From an uncultured Eubacterium sp. (lineage in GTDB: Bacteria; Bacillota; Clostridia; Oscillospirales; Acutalibacteraceae): a DNA stretch of 64,000 nt. The notes beneath the pieces were generated by a model that saw nothing but the letters and a program-made list of their open reading frames with translations, searched no databases and was not told the origin of the DNA. Position 1 is the stretch's first letter, and the number at the start of each line of letters is the position of its first letter. This document shows, piece after piece, positions 43,934 through 53,500 of the stretch. The translations under genes and the position numbers were made by a program. The stretch lies in NCBI GenBank assembly GCA_910583925.1, contig CAJTZJ010000001.1, positions 62,001-126,000 on the forward strand. Direction: 5' to 3'.

Positions 43934-44107
43934 CTATTTATCAGATAAGATTTTTAATTTATCTTTAGCTGATAAATATGTGTTATCTAATTTTTGTTTC
44001 ATAGCTTTTGTATGGTAATAGGTCAATTTTTCTAAAATTTCGTTTTGTTCTTCACGAGATATTTTTACTCGGTGGATACAGATGTTTTGAATTCTGCTCT
44101 TTTTCAT
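43934..44107 (-). CDS. 57-residue hypothetical protein beside the relaxase gene
   Basis: On the minus strand an ATG at 44107 opens a 57-codon frame ending at 43934. GAGGTG sits seven bases before the ATG, a convincing ribosome binding site. The protein starts MKKSRIQNICIHRVKISREE and is basic and probably helical. It is not recognised. It lies about 110 bp downstream of the relaxase stop in the same direction, so it may be a small mobilization or regulatory accessory protein. Confidence 0.6.
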   Translation of the reverse strand: MKKSRIQNICIHRVKISREEQNEILEKLTYYHTKAMKQKLDNTYLSAKDKLKILSDK

Positions 44108-44216
44108 CTGCAAACACCTCGGTAAAATATATTTTTGAAGATGCTTGACCTATTCCTTTTTGAATTTTGCTGTGGCATAAAACCACAACACTTTAGCTAT
44201 TTTCCGTTTCACTCCT

Positions 44217-45167
44217 TTACATAGACATTCCGATACCGTGATACTCATCGTATTCATCGTCATAATCTTCATTCGTGATTTTCTGACCCTGAGCGATGAG
44301 CTTTTCAATTTCTTTCTTACTGTGATGTGGCATCCATTTGCGCTTTGAGTTATTCTGCATTTTCAAATTAAAAAGATTGCCAATCAGATTGAATAAATCA
44401 TCTGAGATAATTCCTGTTTGCGGTGTTTCATATTCCTGATATTCTTCTGAAATTATACTGTCACAACCGCCAAGTTCAAAATAGATTTCAAGATTTTCTT
44501 TTAAGAAACGCTCATCGAATAATTTGTTATCCCTGCACTTATGCTTGTCATCCGTGGTGAAAGTAATATATTTTCTGTTTTCCTGCCAGTTAACGGATAC
44601 ACCTAATCGTTCAAGAAGATAAATGAATTCTTCTTTACTGCTGCTGTGTTTCATCGCATAATCAAGCTTGCTTTTGAGTTTTCTTTTCCATTTCGGCATA
44701 TTGTATCTTGTAGCTTTTGTCTCTGTCAGAATTAATCCGTATTCCCGACAAATTCTGTTTGAATACTCTTTTGCCTGTATCATTTCATCTCTGGATTGGT
44801 GAAACTTTTTGCCGTTTTCAAAGTTAACAGAGTTGAAAACGATGTGATTATGAATATGTTTTCTGTCCGTATGCGTGGCGATTACCATTTGATAATTTTC
44901 AAAATATTCTGCAAATCTTAGTCCTATTTCGTGTGCCGTTTCAGGTGAAATGTTATCCTCTGGACTGAAAGATTGCACTATGTGATAATACTGTCTGCCG
45001 TCTGTTTTACCGAATTGCTTTTTCACATTTATGAATTCTTCCATTGCTATTTCGGGCATGCAGTTGATACCGCTAATTAATTTTTGTTCCGTCTTTTCTT
45101 CTTTCATAATATATGGAAAGATATTATTCATCGGACTGCCTGAGGTAACGAATTTAACGATTGCCAA
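44217..45167 (-). CDS. mobA: Relaxase/mobilization protein (MobA, MOB-P type)
   Basis: This 316-residue protein has the relaxase three-histidine motif in ATHTDRKHIHNHIVFNSVN (about residues 96-114), preceded by YYHIVQSFSPED. The N-terminal segment ISGINC fits the catalytic region of the family. Relaxases nick oriT and carry the strand to a conjugative pore. It is shorter than many homologues and has an acidic C-terminus (DYDDEYDEYHG). It overlaps the mobC end by about 40 bases. With no pore genes here it needs a helper. Confidence 0.88.
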   Translation of the reverse strand: MAIVKFVTSGSPMNNIFPYIMKEEKTEQKLISGINCMPEIAMEEFINVKKQFGKTDGRQYYHIVQSFSPEDNISPETAHEIGLRFAEYFENYQMVIATHTDRKHIHNHIVFNSVNFENGKKFHQSRDEMIQAKEYSNRICREYGLILTETKATRYNMPKWKRKLKSKLDYAMKHSSSKEEFIYLLERLGVSVNWQENRKYITFTTDDKHKCRDNKLFDERFLKENLEIYFELGGCDSIISEEYQEYETPQTGIISDDLFNLIGNLFNLKMQNNSKRKWMPHHSKKEIEKLIAQGQKITNEDYDDEYDEYHGIGMSM

Positions 45168-45439
45168 ACCTTTTGCACCTCCTTTTTTGTTTCGCTCAAG
45201 TCAACAGCATATACTCCGCTGTTGACTGCTTTTGTAATCTGATTGAGGTTGTTTCCAATGCGTCTTAGTTCAGTGGCAACATCTTTTACTCCATCAATTA
45301 CAATGATTTCTTTATCCAAAGCACAGTCACGGAGGTACATACTTACAAGTCTGTATGATGAAAGTGCCTTAGTTTCAATTAATTCTTTCTCTTCAGGTGT
45401 TACTCTGAAGGTTAAGACTTCTGTTCGGTTTTTACTTAT
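45128..45439 (-). CDS. mobC: MobC-like relaxosome protein, apparent ATA start
   Basis: The conserved part ELRRIGNNLNQITKAVNSG is diagnostic of MobC. The open frame extends upstream to give SKNRTEVLTFRVTPEEKELI, the usual ribbon-helix-helix N-terminus of such proteins. The codon at the expected start (45437-45439) is ATA, not ATG, and it lies five bases after AAAGGTG. The next in-frame ATG (45340) would drop the DNA-binding third. Either ATA is used at low efficiency or the gene is impaired. The full length would be 103 residues. Confidence 0.7.
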   Translation of the reverse strand: MSKNRTEVLTFRVTPEEKELIETKALSSYRLVSMYLRDCALDKEIIVIDGVKDVATELRRIGNNLNQITKAVNSGVYAVDLSETKKEVQKVWQSLNSLPQAVR

Positions 45440-45613
45440 ATTATCACCTTTGTCCTTTCTAATATGGGTATGGGCTTAGCCCGATTGCGTTTGTTTTTCG
45501 CCGTGGCGTAATACAAATGCGAAACCGGCAATAAACACTCTAAACCGATACACCTTTCATTTGATCTTTTGCCTGTGTGCCGATATACGGCTTTTAAATT
45601 TTAATTTGAGCAG
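45440..45613. other. Gap upstream of mobC, probable oriT region
   Basis: This 174-bp gap between the RepA-like gene and mobC contains no gene. It has a GCCG-TATAT-CGGC hairpin at the end of the RepA-like gene (about 45580-45592, minus strand) and several short GC-rich stretches. MOB-P origins of transfer usually lie just upstream of mobC, so oriT is likely here. The nick site was not identified. Confidence 0.4.
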
Positions 45614-46711
45614 TTATCCTGTTTTTCTTTTATCTGCCCAGATTTCGCCGACAGGGTCGCAAGGAACGAAAGGAACGGAAGTTTTGACACTAACACTTTC
45701 TTCGTCACTTGCGACACTTGAGTCACTCTTAGCTTGATAAGACACTTCAACAAGTCTTTGACCGTTACTTCTGTGGCTTGTGAATTGAACAAAATTGTCT
45801 TCAAGTTCATATCTGAATTTGTTCATCATCTGCTTTAATGATTTTGCAGATAATGAATATCCTTTTATTGAATTGAAGTTATCAACCAAATCCGTATTAC
45901 TGCCTTTGAAATGTTTTAGTGATTTCATAAACTCAATAAAGTCAACCATCTCTTGTGGCATTGACGGAACAGGATTTTCAAGACTATCATTTATCAAATC
46001 CCAAGTACAGTTTTCTTTATTGAATGATAATTGAAATTCTCTCTGTTCAATATCTCTGCCTATACAAAGCAAGTTGGCTTTGTTTTCATTTCGTTTATCC
46101 TTGTCCAAAACAAACACCGCATCAACTGCACCACTGATACCTGTTGTGCCTGATAACTTATTCAGCGGATCACTGTCGCCTTGTTTACGAAGATGATGAA
46201 CGAGCAGAATAGATATTGACATTTCATCAGTATATTGTTTTAATTTTCCAATTTCATTGTAATCATTTGCGTATGATAATTCGGAATTGTTCCTTATCAT
46301 CTGAAATGTATCAATGACAATCAGTGTTGTATCCGTATGTGTAATGATAAAATTCTGTATCTGCTGAATCAATCCTGTTTCAATACTTTCAGACTTGGTA
46401 GCGACATAAAGATTGTTCGGCACTTCATCAGTTATATAATTCAGCCTGTCCTGAATCCTTGCAAGGCTATCTTCCAGACAGAGATAAAGAACTGTGCCTT
46501 TTTCAGTAGGCAGATTCCAGACATCTTCACCTTTAGCAATTCTTACACACCAATCAAGCACCATCCATGACTTACCGATCTTAGGTGCACCGCCGAGAAT
46601 TGAAACACCTTGCGGTAACAAGGACTGAATACAAAATCTTGATTTCGGAAACTGTATATCCATTAGCGTTTCACCGTCAACTACTTCAAGCAATTTGATT
46701 TCTTTTTCCAT
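45614..46711 (-). CDS. RepA-like AAA ATPase (RecA/DnaB-fold helicase)
   Basis: A 365-residue ATPase with Walker A GGAPKIGKSW near residues 40-49, Walker B TLIVIDTFQ near 130 and the sensor-type ILLVHHLRKQGDSDP with the following LSGTTGISGAVDAVF. This is the RepA/AAA_25 family of plasmid and element replication helicases. The C-terminal 100 residues are a winged-helix-like region and a low-complexity tail. AAAGGAGG precedes the ATG. It may allow replication of the excised circle or act in mobilization. Confidence 0.85.
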   Translation of the reverse strand: MEKEIKLLEVVDGETLMDIQFPKSRFCIQSLLPQGVSILGGAPKIGKSWMVLDWCVRIAKGEDVWNLPTEKGTVLYLCLEDSLARIQDRLNYITDEVPNNLYVATKSESIETGLIQQIQNFIITHTDTTLIVIDTFQMIRNNSELSYANDYNEIGKLKQYTDEMSISILLVHHLRKQGDSDPLNKLSGTTGISGAVDAVFVLDKDKRNENKANLLCIGRDIEQREFQLSFNKENCTWDLINDSLENPVPSMPQEMVDFIEFMKSLKHFKGSNTDLVDNFNSIKGYSLSAKSLKQMMNKFRYELEDNFVQFTSHRSNGQRLVEVSYQAKSDSSVASDEESVSVKTSVPFVPCDPVGEIWADKRKTG

Positions 46712-46750
46712 AAGGCTTTCCTCCTTTCTATTGAATTTAAATATATCTTC

Positions 46751-46779
46751 TTGTTAAGAATTTCTATTTATGTTATGAT
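46751..46779 (+). promoter_or_regulatory. Sigma-A promoter for the DUF6076-like gene
   Basis: TTGTTA at 46751-46756 and TATGAT at 46774-46779 are 17 bases apart in the divergent region between the RepA-like gene and the gene starting at 46846. Confidence 0.6.
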
Positions 46780-46845
46780 TTTAGCGGGAGTAAAACCTTA
46801 AAACTATGCGTAATTGAAAATTGAATTTTTTGAGAAAGATTGATT

Positions 46846-47748
46846 ATGGACAGAAGCATTTATTCAAGAACAGGGTTATATATAAAATTTAGAAACAGGA
46901 ATATTATGGAGAGAGTTGCAGTTGATGATTTAGATATAACCAAATTAGAACCGATTGATTACAGAAATGAACTCATTGCCCTTTATGACTATGAGTTGCC
47001 GAAGATAATTGATAATTATACTGTTGAGTCGGCATATGATTTTGCTGATGGAATTTTAAAAGACAATATTGTCTTAGGCATATTACTCAAGGCGGATATT
47101 GATAAATATCTTGTTCACAGAAAACTGATTAAAGATATTACAACGCCAGAAGAACTTAAAAGAAAATTAGAAACAGTAAGCGTCAGAATGAAGCTGCTGC
47201 CATATATGAAAGAGCGAGTGTATAGGCTTTTGATGTGTATGAGGCACAAAGAAATTCTTGCAGGTGTTTTGGAAGTTAATATGCACGATACAGTCGAATA
47301 CAAAGTTACCAAAACAAGAAGCGGTGAAGAAATTTTATTTTTTGATAATCCCCAATCTTATTACGAATATTTGATTTTTACCTTTTATTTAAGAGATGAA
47401 ACAGTTTGCGAATGTGAGAATTGTAATGGATTATTTGTTCCAAAGACAAAAAAGAAAACCCTGTACTGTGACAGAGTTTTTAAGGATGGTAAGACATGCA
47501 AGCAGATTGGTCCTACGCAGAAATATAAAACACTTGTAGAAAATGATTTGGTTTTACAGACATTTGAAAAAGAGAAAAACAAAATGTACAAGCGAATGGA
47601 AAGAACACAATCATTCGGCGAAACACCTAAGTCTATTTCTTATGATGAATATGTGGATTGGCTAAATAAAGCAATCTATGCTAAAAATTTGTATCTTAAT
47701 AATGAACTTACAGAAATTGAAGCGTTGAGAATAATACAAACTGATTAA
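46846..47748 (+). CDS. DUF6076-like protein with C-terminal zinc-knuckle
   Basis: A 300-residue protein with an N-terminal helical part and a cysteine cluster near residues 185-225 (CECENCNGLFVPKTKKKTLY, then CDR and CKQIGPTQKY). This resembles the metal-binding core of DUF6076/CGNR-type proteins that are common on Clostridial integrative elements. A regulatory or nucleic-acid role is inferred. The ATG at 46846 is chosen over a TTG six bases earlier. It is followed by a hairpin terminator. Confidence 0.65.
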   Translation: MDRSIYSRTGLYIKFRNRNIMERVAVDDLDITKLEPIDYRNELIALYDYELPKIIDNYTVESAYDFADGILKDNIVLGILLKADIDKYLVHRKLIKDITTPEELKRKLETVSVRMKLLPYMKERVYRLLMCMRHKEILAGVLEVNMHDTVEYKVTKTRSGEEILFFDNPQSYYEYLIFTFYLRDETVCECENCNGLFVPKTKKKTLYCDRVFKDGKTCKQIGPTQKYKTLVENDLVLQTFEKEKNKMYKRMERTQSFGETPKSISYDEYVDWLNKAIYAKNLYLNNELTEIEALRIIQTD

Positions 47749-47753
47749 AGGTA

Positions 47754-47784
47754 AAAGCACCTGCTAATCAATAGCAAGTGCTTT
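47754..47784. terminator. Bidirectional terminator
   Basis: AAAGCACCTGCT and AGCAAGTGCTTT pair with one mismatch around a 7-base loop between two convergent genes. Confidence 0.7.
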
Positions 47785-47807
47785 AGTTCAATTTGTCGCT
47801 AAGATAT

Positions 47808-47996
47808 TCATCTGCTGTTTTCAACAAATAACTTTGTATTATCAAGTCTTAAATTTGATGTGGCTTTATTTATCTTGCTTTTTAAATGGTTTTTTATATC
47901 ATGTTCAGATAGCCAGCCTTGTTGTTCACCTGATAGCCTGCCTTCTTCAATTTTGTTTATTAATTTATCAATGTTATTACTTGTTGAATTATTCAT
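47808..47996 (-). CDS. 62-residue hypothetical protein, antitoxin-like tail
   Basis: A short minus-strand gene with GCGGTGAT placed seven bases before the ATG. The sequence (IDKLINKIEEGRLSGEQQGW, then LSEHDIKNHLKSKI) is helical and loosely recalls small antitoxin proteins in which an 'egR...is.eev..hl' stretch is common. No toxin gene is adjacent. It could instead be an excisionase or regulator for the divergent serine recombinase gene. The function is unknown. Confidence 0.5.
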   Translation of the reverse strand: MNNSTSNNIDKLINKIEEGRLSGEQQGWLSEHDIKNHLKSKINKATSNLRLDNTKLFVENSR

Positions 47997-48060
47997 ATAT
48001 TATCACCGCTTTTATTTTATCATATTGTAAGAATAATATAAAGAATATTTTTATATTGAC

Positions 48061-48088
48061 TTGACATATTGTGTTGGTATGTTATAGT
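48061..48088 (+). promoter_or_regulatory. Promoter of the serine recombinase gene
   Basis: TTGACA at 48061-48066 and TATAGT at 48083-48088 are 16 bases apart, with a TGT before the -10 giving an extended -10 element. It lies 34 bases before the start codon. Confidence 0.7.
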
Positions 48089-48122
48089 CAAACAGAATAT
48101 AATTTTCAAGGAGGTTGATTAT

Positions 48123-49727
48123 ATGACGGTGGCAATTTACAGTCGAAAGTCTTTGTTTACGGGCAAGGGCGAGAGTGTTGAAAATCAGATTGAGATGTGT
48201 AAGCAATACATCAAATTTTCAATGGTAGATGTTGAAGTTGCTGATGAGGATATATTCATCTACGAGGACGAAGGCTATTCTGCTAAGGATTTGAAACGTC
48301 CGCAGTTTCAGCAGATGATGAAAGATCTTGATACATACAAGTTTGAGTATATCGTCTGCTACCGTTTGGATAGATTAAGCCGTAATGTCAGCGATTTTTC
48401 AGGCTTAATTGAACTGCTCAACAACAAGGGTGTAAATCTGATTTGCATTAAAGAGCATTTTGACACCTCCTCCCCGATGGGCAAGGCTATGATGTATATC
48501 ACCTCTGTTTTTGCTCAGCTTGAGCGTGAAACGATTGCCGAACGTGTTCGTGACAATATGCACCTTTTGGCTCGCACAGGTCGCTGGCTCGGCGGTACGC
48601 CTCCTACAGGCTATCAGGGCGCAGAGGAAAGCGAGGTTATTGTTGATGGTAAGGTCAAGAGTTCACATAAATTGATTTTCAGTGATGAAATCGAAACGGT
48701 TAAACTGATGTATAATCACTTTCTTGAAACACATTCGGTATCTGCCGTGAGCAAATATCTCATTGCTAAAAAGATTAAATCAAAGACTACAGGCAAGTAT
48801 TTTTCTACGCTTGGTATTCGTGATATTCTGCAAAATCCTGTTTACTGCATTGCGGATGAAAATGCTTACAATTATTTTGCCGAAAACGGCTCTGACATTT
48901 GTCAGAATGCTGAATTATGGAACGGTGAGAACGGTGTTTCAACCTACAACAAAAGGGATTACAGTCGTTCAGGTGCACCGAGAAATGCACTCAGTGAATG
49001 GATTGTTGCAATTGGCAGGCACGAGGGAATTATCAGCGGTAAGGATTGGGTATCCATTCAAAAATACTTTCATAATAACCATAAAGAAAAGGTTGTTAAT
49101 CACAGTGAAGTCGGCTTGCTTTCCGGCTTGATTTACTGCACAAAATGCGGAGAAAAGATGTTCTCAAAAAAGCATAAGGCAACAAGTGACAATTTCAGTT
49201 ATATCTGTTCAAGCAAGCTGAAAGGTAACAACGCACTTTGCGATTGCCCCAACCTCACAGGTCAGCAGACTGACGATTTAGTAGTCGACTATATCAAAGG
49301 CGAGTTAGATAATTTTGATACCTTTACATCTGCACTTGAAAATCTGAAAAGAGAATATGAAAAAGAGCAGAATAACGATAAAACAGATAAAATAAAAAAA
49401 GATATTGAAAACACGCAAAATGAAATCAATACCCTTGTAAATCGTTTGACTGATACTACTTTAAGTGATGTGTCAATCAGTGCGATTGATAAAAAAATCG
49501 TTGAGCAAACTGAATATCTGCACACTCTGGAAAGCGAACTTGCAGGGCAAAATCAAACTGATGATAACATTGATTTTGATACAGATGCGTTAATCGAAAG
49601 TGTTAAATCCTTTAAGAATATATTTGATGATTTATCCATTTATGACAAACGGCAGATTATAAGACTGCTCATTCAGAAAATCGAATGGGACGGAACAGAT
49701 TTACATATTTTTATCTACGGTGAATAA
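48123..49727 (+). CDS. Large serine recombinase (element integrase)
   Basis: A 534-residue serine integrase. The resolvase domain starts AIYSRKSLFTGKGESVENQI with the catalytic Ser in SRKS and continues through YRLDRLSRNVSDF and SPMGKAMMYITSVFAQLERE. The recombinase domain spans about residues 150-290. A zinc ribbon (CTKCGEKM, later CSS and CDC, near residues 340-375) and a coiled-coil C-terminal region follow. It lies 39 bp from the right attachment arm. AAGGAGG precedes the ATG at 48123. It most likely inserted this element in feoB. Confidence 0.95.
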   Translation: MTVAIYSRKSLFTGKGESVENQIEMCKQYIKFSMVDVEVADEDIFIYEDEGYSAKDLKRPQFQQMMKDLDTYKFEYIVCYRLDRLSRNVSDFSGLIELLNNKGVNLICIKEHFDTSSPMGKAMMYITSVFAQLERETIAERVRDNMHLLARTGRWLGGTPPTGYQGAEESEVIVDGKVKSSHKLIFSDEIETVKLMYNHFLETHSVSAVSKYLIAKKIKSKTTGKYFSTLGIRDILQNPVYCIADENAYNYFAENGSDICQNAELWNGENGVSTYNKRDYSRSGAPRNALSEWIVAIGRHEGIISGKDWVSIQKYFHNNHKEKVVNHSEVGLLSGLIYCTKCGEKMFSKKHKATSDNFSYICSSKLKGNNALCDCPNLTGQQTDDLVVDYIKGELDNFDTFTSALENLKREYEKEQNNDKTDKIKKDIENTQNEINTLVNRLTDTTLSDVSISAIDKKIVEQTEYLHTLESELAGQNQTDDNIDFDTDALIESVKSFKNIFDDLSIYDKRQIIRLLIQKIEWDGTDLHIFIYGE

Positions 49728-49765
49728 GAGAATTTCAGCCGTTTATTCACCGAAAAGCACACAAA

Positions 49766-49785
49766 AGTTGCCGCAATGTTGGTGG
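49766..49785 (-). repeat. Right recombinase arm (attR half of attP)
   Basis: AGTTGCCGCAATGTTGGTGG is the imperfect inverse of 21011-21030 (17 of 20). Its inner end lies five bases from the TT at 49790-49791. Confidence 0.8.
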
Positions 49786-49791
49786 CGTATT

Positions 49792-50488
49792 TCCTTTGTT
49801 AATAGCAATTACTGCTATGTTCTTTACGAAGAACAGTTTACTATCAGCTTTGGTGTTGCTCAGCTTTATTGCTTCGTCTATGGCAGCAACGATGCTGTCC
49901 TCATTTGCTTTAACAAAAACTATCCTGAAGGGTGATGCATCCTCCTTTGTTCTTGAGCTGCCGCCATACAGAAAACCGCAGTTTTTAAAAATAATATGGC
50001 AGACAGTAAAGGAAAAAGTTTTTTTTGTTCTGCTTCGTGCGGTTGCAGTTGCCGCTCCGGCAGGGCTTGTAATATGGGTGCTTGCAAACATAAAGGTAGG
50101 CAATTCAATGCTTCTTAATGTTATTGCCGATTTTCTTGATCCGCTCGGCAGCTTTATGGGGCTTGACGGTGTAATTCTTCTTGCATTCATTCTGGGCTTT
50201 CCTGCAAATGAAATTGTTATTCCAATCATTCTGATGACATATCTTTCAACAGGAGAATTGAGTGATTATTCCTCTCTTGAAGGTCTGAAAACAATTCTTG
50301 TTGATAATGGATGGACTGCAACAACAGCAATATGCACCTGCATTTTTTCTATGTTCCATTTTCCGTGTTCAACAACTCTGCTTACAATATGGAAAGAAAC
50401 AAAGAGTGTAAAATGGACTGCTTTATCTGTTGCCGTTCCTTTGCTTCTAGGCTTTATTGTATGTGCTTTGATTAATGTGATATTTTAA
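49792..50488 (+). pseudogene. feoB: FeoB, 3' part, separated by the mobile element
   Basis: From the junction the frame reads PLLIAITAMFFTKNSLLS, then the conserved LELPPYRKPQFLKIIW segment and several more membrane helices to the stop at 50486-50488. It completes the 5' part at 19718-21006 to a protein of about 660 residues, normal for FeoB. It has no start codon of its own in a suitable context. Precise excision of the element would restore the gene. A bidirectional terminator follows. Confidence 0.92.
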
Positions 50489-50494
50489 AAGAAT

Positions 50495-50523
50495 AAAGCC
50501 GCTGGGATAAAACCAACGGCTTT
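50495..50523. terminator. Bidirectional terminator after feoB
   Basis: AAAGCCGCTGG and CCAACGGCTTT pair with one mismatch between the convergent feoB remnant and the glycosyltransferase gene. Confidence 0.7.
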
Positions 50524-50529
50524 AAATTT

Positions 50530-53500
50530 TTATTTTTTCGGCTTTATAACAGTATCTATAATGGTTTGGCAGGAATTGCCGTTTTCATAGGTTAAGTATT
50601 TGTTTTTGAATGCAGATATTTTTTCGCCGTATTTTTTCATTTCCTCATCTATATTGAGGATTGCATTAATAACCTCTTCTGTGTTGAAAACAAGCGGCCC
50701 CGGAGCCTCTTCCTCAATATCAACATACATGCCTCTGAGATTATCGCGGTAATCCTCCAAATCAAATGTGAAAAACAGCATAGGCTTATCAAGCAGAGCA
50801 TAGTCAAACATAACAGATGAATAGTCTGTAATAAGCATATCTGAAATCAGGTACAAATCCTCAACTGTTCTGTAAGAACGCAAATTCAACACAAATTTGT
50901 TGTCTGCAGTAAAGTACTCGCTCTGACCGCAAAAATGATGAAGTCTTACAAGAATGACATATTCATCGCCAAGACGCTCTTTCATTTTATCAAGATCAAG
51001 CTGCATATCAAAGAAGCCTTTTTTTCGCCATGTAGGTGTGTAAAGGATAATCTTTTTATCAAGTGGAAGTCCTAAGTTTTTCTTGGTTTCGTCAAGTTTA
51101 TTTTTATTTGTATTAAATAAAACATCTGTGCGTGGGTAGCCGCAATCAAGAATTTCCTTATTGTAATTGAAGCAGTCGTATGCTTTGTCTTTCATAAATT
51201 TTCCCTGTACAAGAAGATAATCCCATCTATGATTTTTTTCAATATAAAGCTTTCTGCTGCTTTCGTTAGGAAAATCTCCCGGAACATCAAGTCCTAAAGT
51301 TTTAAGAGGTGTTCCGTGCATGGTCTGAATTTCAATTTGTCCGTCACGCTTAATATAAGCATCTTCAAAGTTAACATTGTTTACTAAGTATTTTGCTGCT
51401 GCAAGATACTTAAAGTATTCCTGTGAGCCTCTGCGAACTCTGATACCATTACCCTTAATCGGCATTCTCGCATCTTTAAGTGACCATACACATTTGTATT
51501 CGGGATAGTTTTTATCAATGTATTCATAAAGATGCTGTGGATTACAGCTATATTTACTGCCCCACATAGATTCAAAAACAATGCATTTATCATCAAGCTT
51601 CTGTGTGCAGTATTTCGGATAATTCTTTGCAGTAAGAGCCTTTCTTTTGTTTGCAGTGTTTTCGCTTTCTTTCCAAAGCTGTGAGATTTTCATTCTTATG
51701 CTGCAGTTAACGCCTCTGTAGCAGTTAAGTTCAAGCGTTTCAAATTTAACAATTCTTTTATAGTATTTCAAGCTGTAAATGATGTGGTTTTCAATCTCAC
51801 CGTCTTTATTTTCATATGCAATATAAAGATCACGCGTACTTGCGTAAAGATTTTTTGTGATTTTATTGCTATTGAAATTAATTAAAAATGCACAGTGAAG
51901 CCTGCCGTTTTTAATAATACATTTTGATTTTGCAAAAACAACTCTTTCGCCTGCAACATTATCGTTAACATATAAAACAGCTTTCTTTGCCTTTGAAAGC
52001 TCATTTTTGCTGCAAGGAGCTACGGTATCCATAAAGATAAAATTCTGCAGCTTATACATATTTCTGAGCGAAGTAACGCTTTCGTTTACAGTAAAGCGAA
52101 TCTGGTGATTCTTGTTCGTCATAAAAACAGCAGACGGATAGCTGTTGTTTTTAATTATAACCCGTTTGCTTCTGTAAAGAAGAACACTGTCAGTATCTTC
52201 AAAATCCTTAATGAAAAGGGAATAGGTAATACCTCTGTTGATATTGCTGCAATCAGCAGTAAACACCTTGTTGTCTTTCGTGCTGAATTCAATTGTTTCG
52301 TCTTCCTCGCTGACAGCGTAAATGCTTTTCGCTTCAGTTTCAAGCGTTACGGATATTTTGTTGTCTGCAATATTAACCTTGCTTGCAAAATTCTTTTCGT
52401 TATTGATGTAAAGTCTGAGTTCATTTACATCATCGTACATAACTCTTATATGCTTGTTGCCTGAAACTACAGCACTGTTCGGAGAAACCTTGCGCCAGCA
52501 GCCCAGCCTTACTGTTCCGCTGCAAACTCTGTTTTCATAGCAAACAAGAACACGGTTGTAGCCCTTGTTATTTTCATTGATATCAAATTCGTTTAGATTA
52601 ATGCTGAATTTGAAGCCGGTTCCGTCATAGTTGTAGCTTGATTCTGTATTGGTTGAGGTGTCAAATAAAGACCCCTTTATGTCAGTCAGCTCTTTATTAT
52701 TAAGCGGAGTAATATCAAGCGGAGTTAAATGATTTGTTTTTTCATTTTTTAGATAAAGGGATATTTTCTGATCGGAAAAATTCTCAATATTAATTCTGCT
52801 TTTATAAATATAGGCTGAGATTTCAATACTGTCTGTACCTAATGATATATCAGAAATATTCTTTTTTATTTCGTTTGAAGCTAATTCATCTGTTATATCT
52901 CGGCTTTCAATAGTAAAATATTCCTTCGGAAGCGTTGCGATAAATCTTCCGTTTGATTCTTCGATTTTTGCATTGTAATAATCTTTATTCTGATATTTGA
53001 TTAATTCAATTAGCTTTTCAGTTTCATATTTTCTTGCATGCTCGTATTTTTGCTGATTAATAAGTGGCAGCAAAGAAAAAATACTTTCATCAATATTTTC
53101 ATCAATGTATTCATTAATAATTTCAAGTGTTTTTTTAAAAGTATCTTCAGGAAGTGATTTGCAGTTGTTGATAAAAATCATTAAGTCAATCTGAAGTTCC
53201 TTTTTTTGCCATTCTTTGAACAGCTCGTGATTAATATTGTTTTCAACGAAAAATTTGTTTACCATTTTCATAACGCTGAGTCTGTCATAAAGATTGGTAA
53301 AATCATCCGTGTTCTGTGTAATGGATTTTGTTACGCCGTCACGCACTCTCCAATAATAATATGCGCTTTCAACAACAGAAACATTGTTTGCTCTGAAGTG
53401 CATCGGAATGGTAACTGGGATATCCTCATATAAAATATTTTCGGGAAAAGCAAAATTGTTTTCTTCGTAAAAAGAACGCAGAATAAGCTTGTTCCATGAG

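Larger units (their letters stand above)
21005..49791. mobile_element. 28.8-kb integrative mobilizable element inserted in feoB
   Basis: The two halves of feoB flank this segment. The left junction reads GGCAGATTACCT and the right GGCGTATTTCCT. Joining the left flank up to TT (21005-21006) to the right flank from TT (49790-49791) gives an open frame reading SPCNGRFPLLIAITAMFF, as expected for FeoB. The element encodes a large serine recombinase at its right end, MobA and MobC mobilization proteins, a RepA-like ATPase, a tyrosine recombinase and a type VII secretion locus. No conjugation-pore genes are present, so transfer would depend on a helper element. Confidence 0.9.

Noticed and set aside
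47808..47996. A full toxin-antitoxin pair at the small minus-strand gene
   Set aside because: Only one small frame is supported and no toxin partner is adjacent, so the antitoxin likeness is noted but not claimed.
21005..49791. Calling the element a self-transmissible ICE
   Set aside because: There is a relaxase and MobC but no VirB4, VirD4-type coupling protein or other pore genes. The FtsK-like ATPase here has the EssC layout with FHA domain and belongs to the T7SS.
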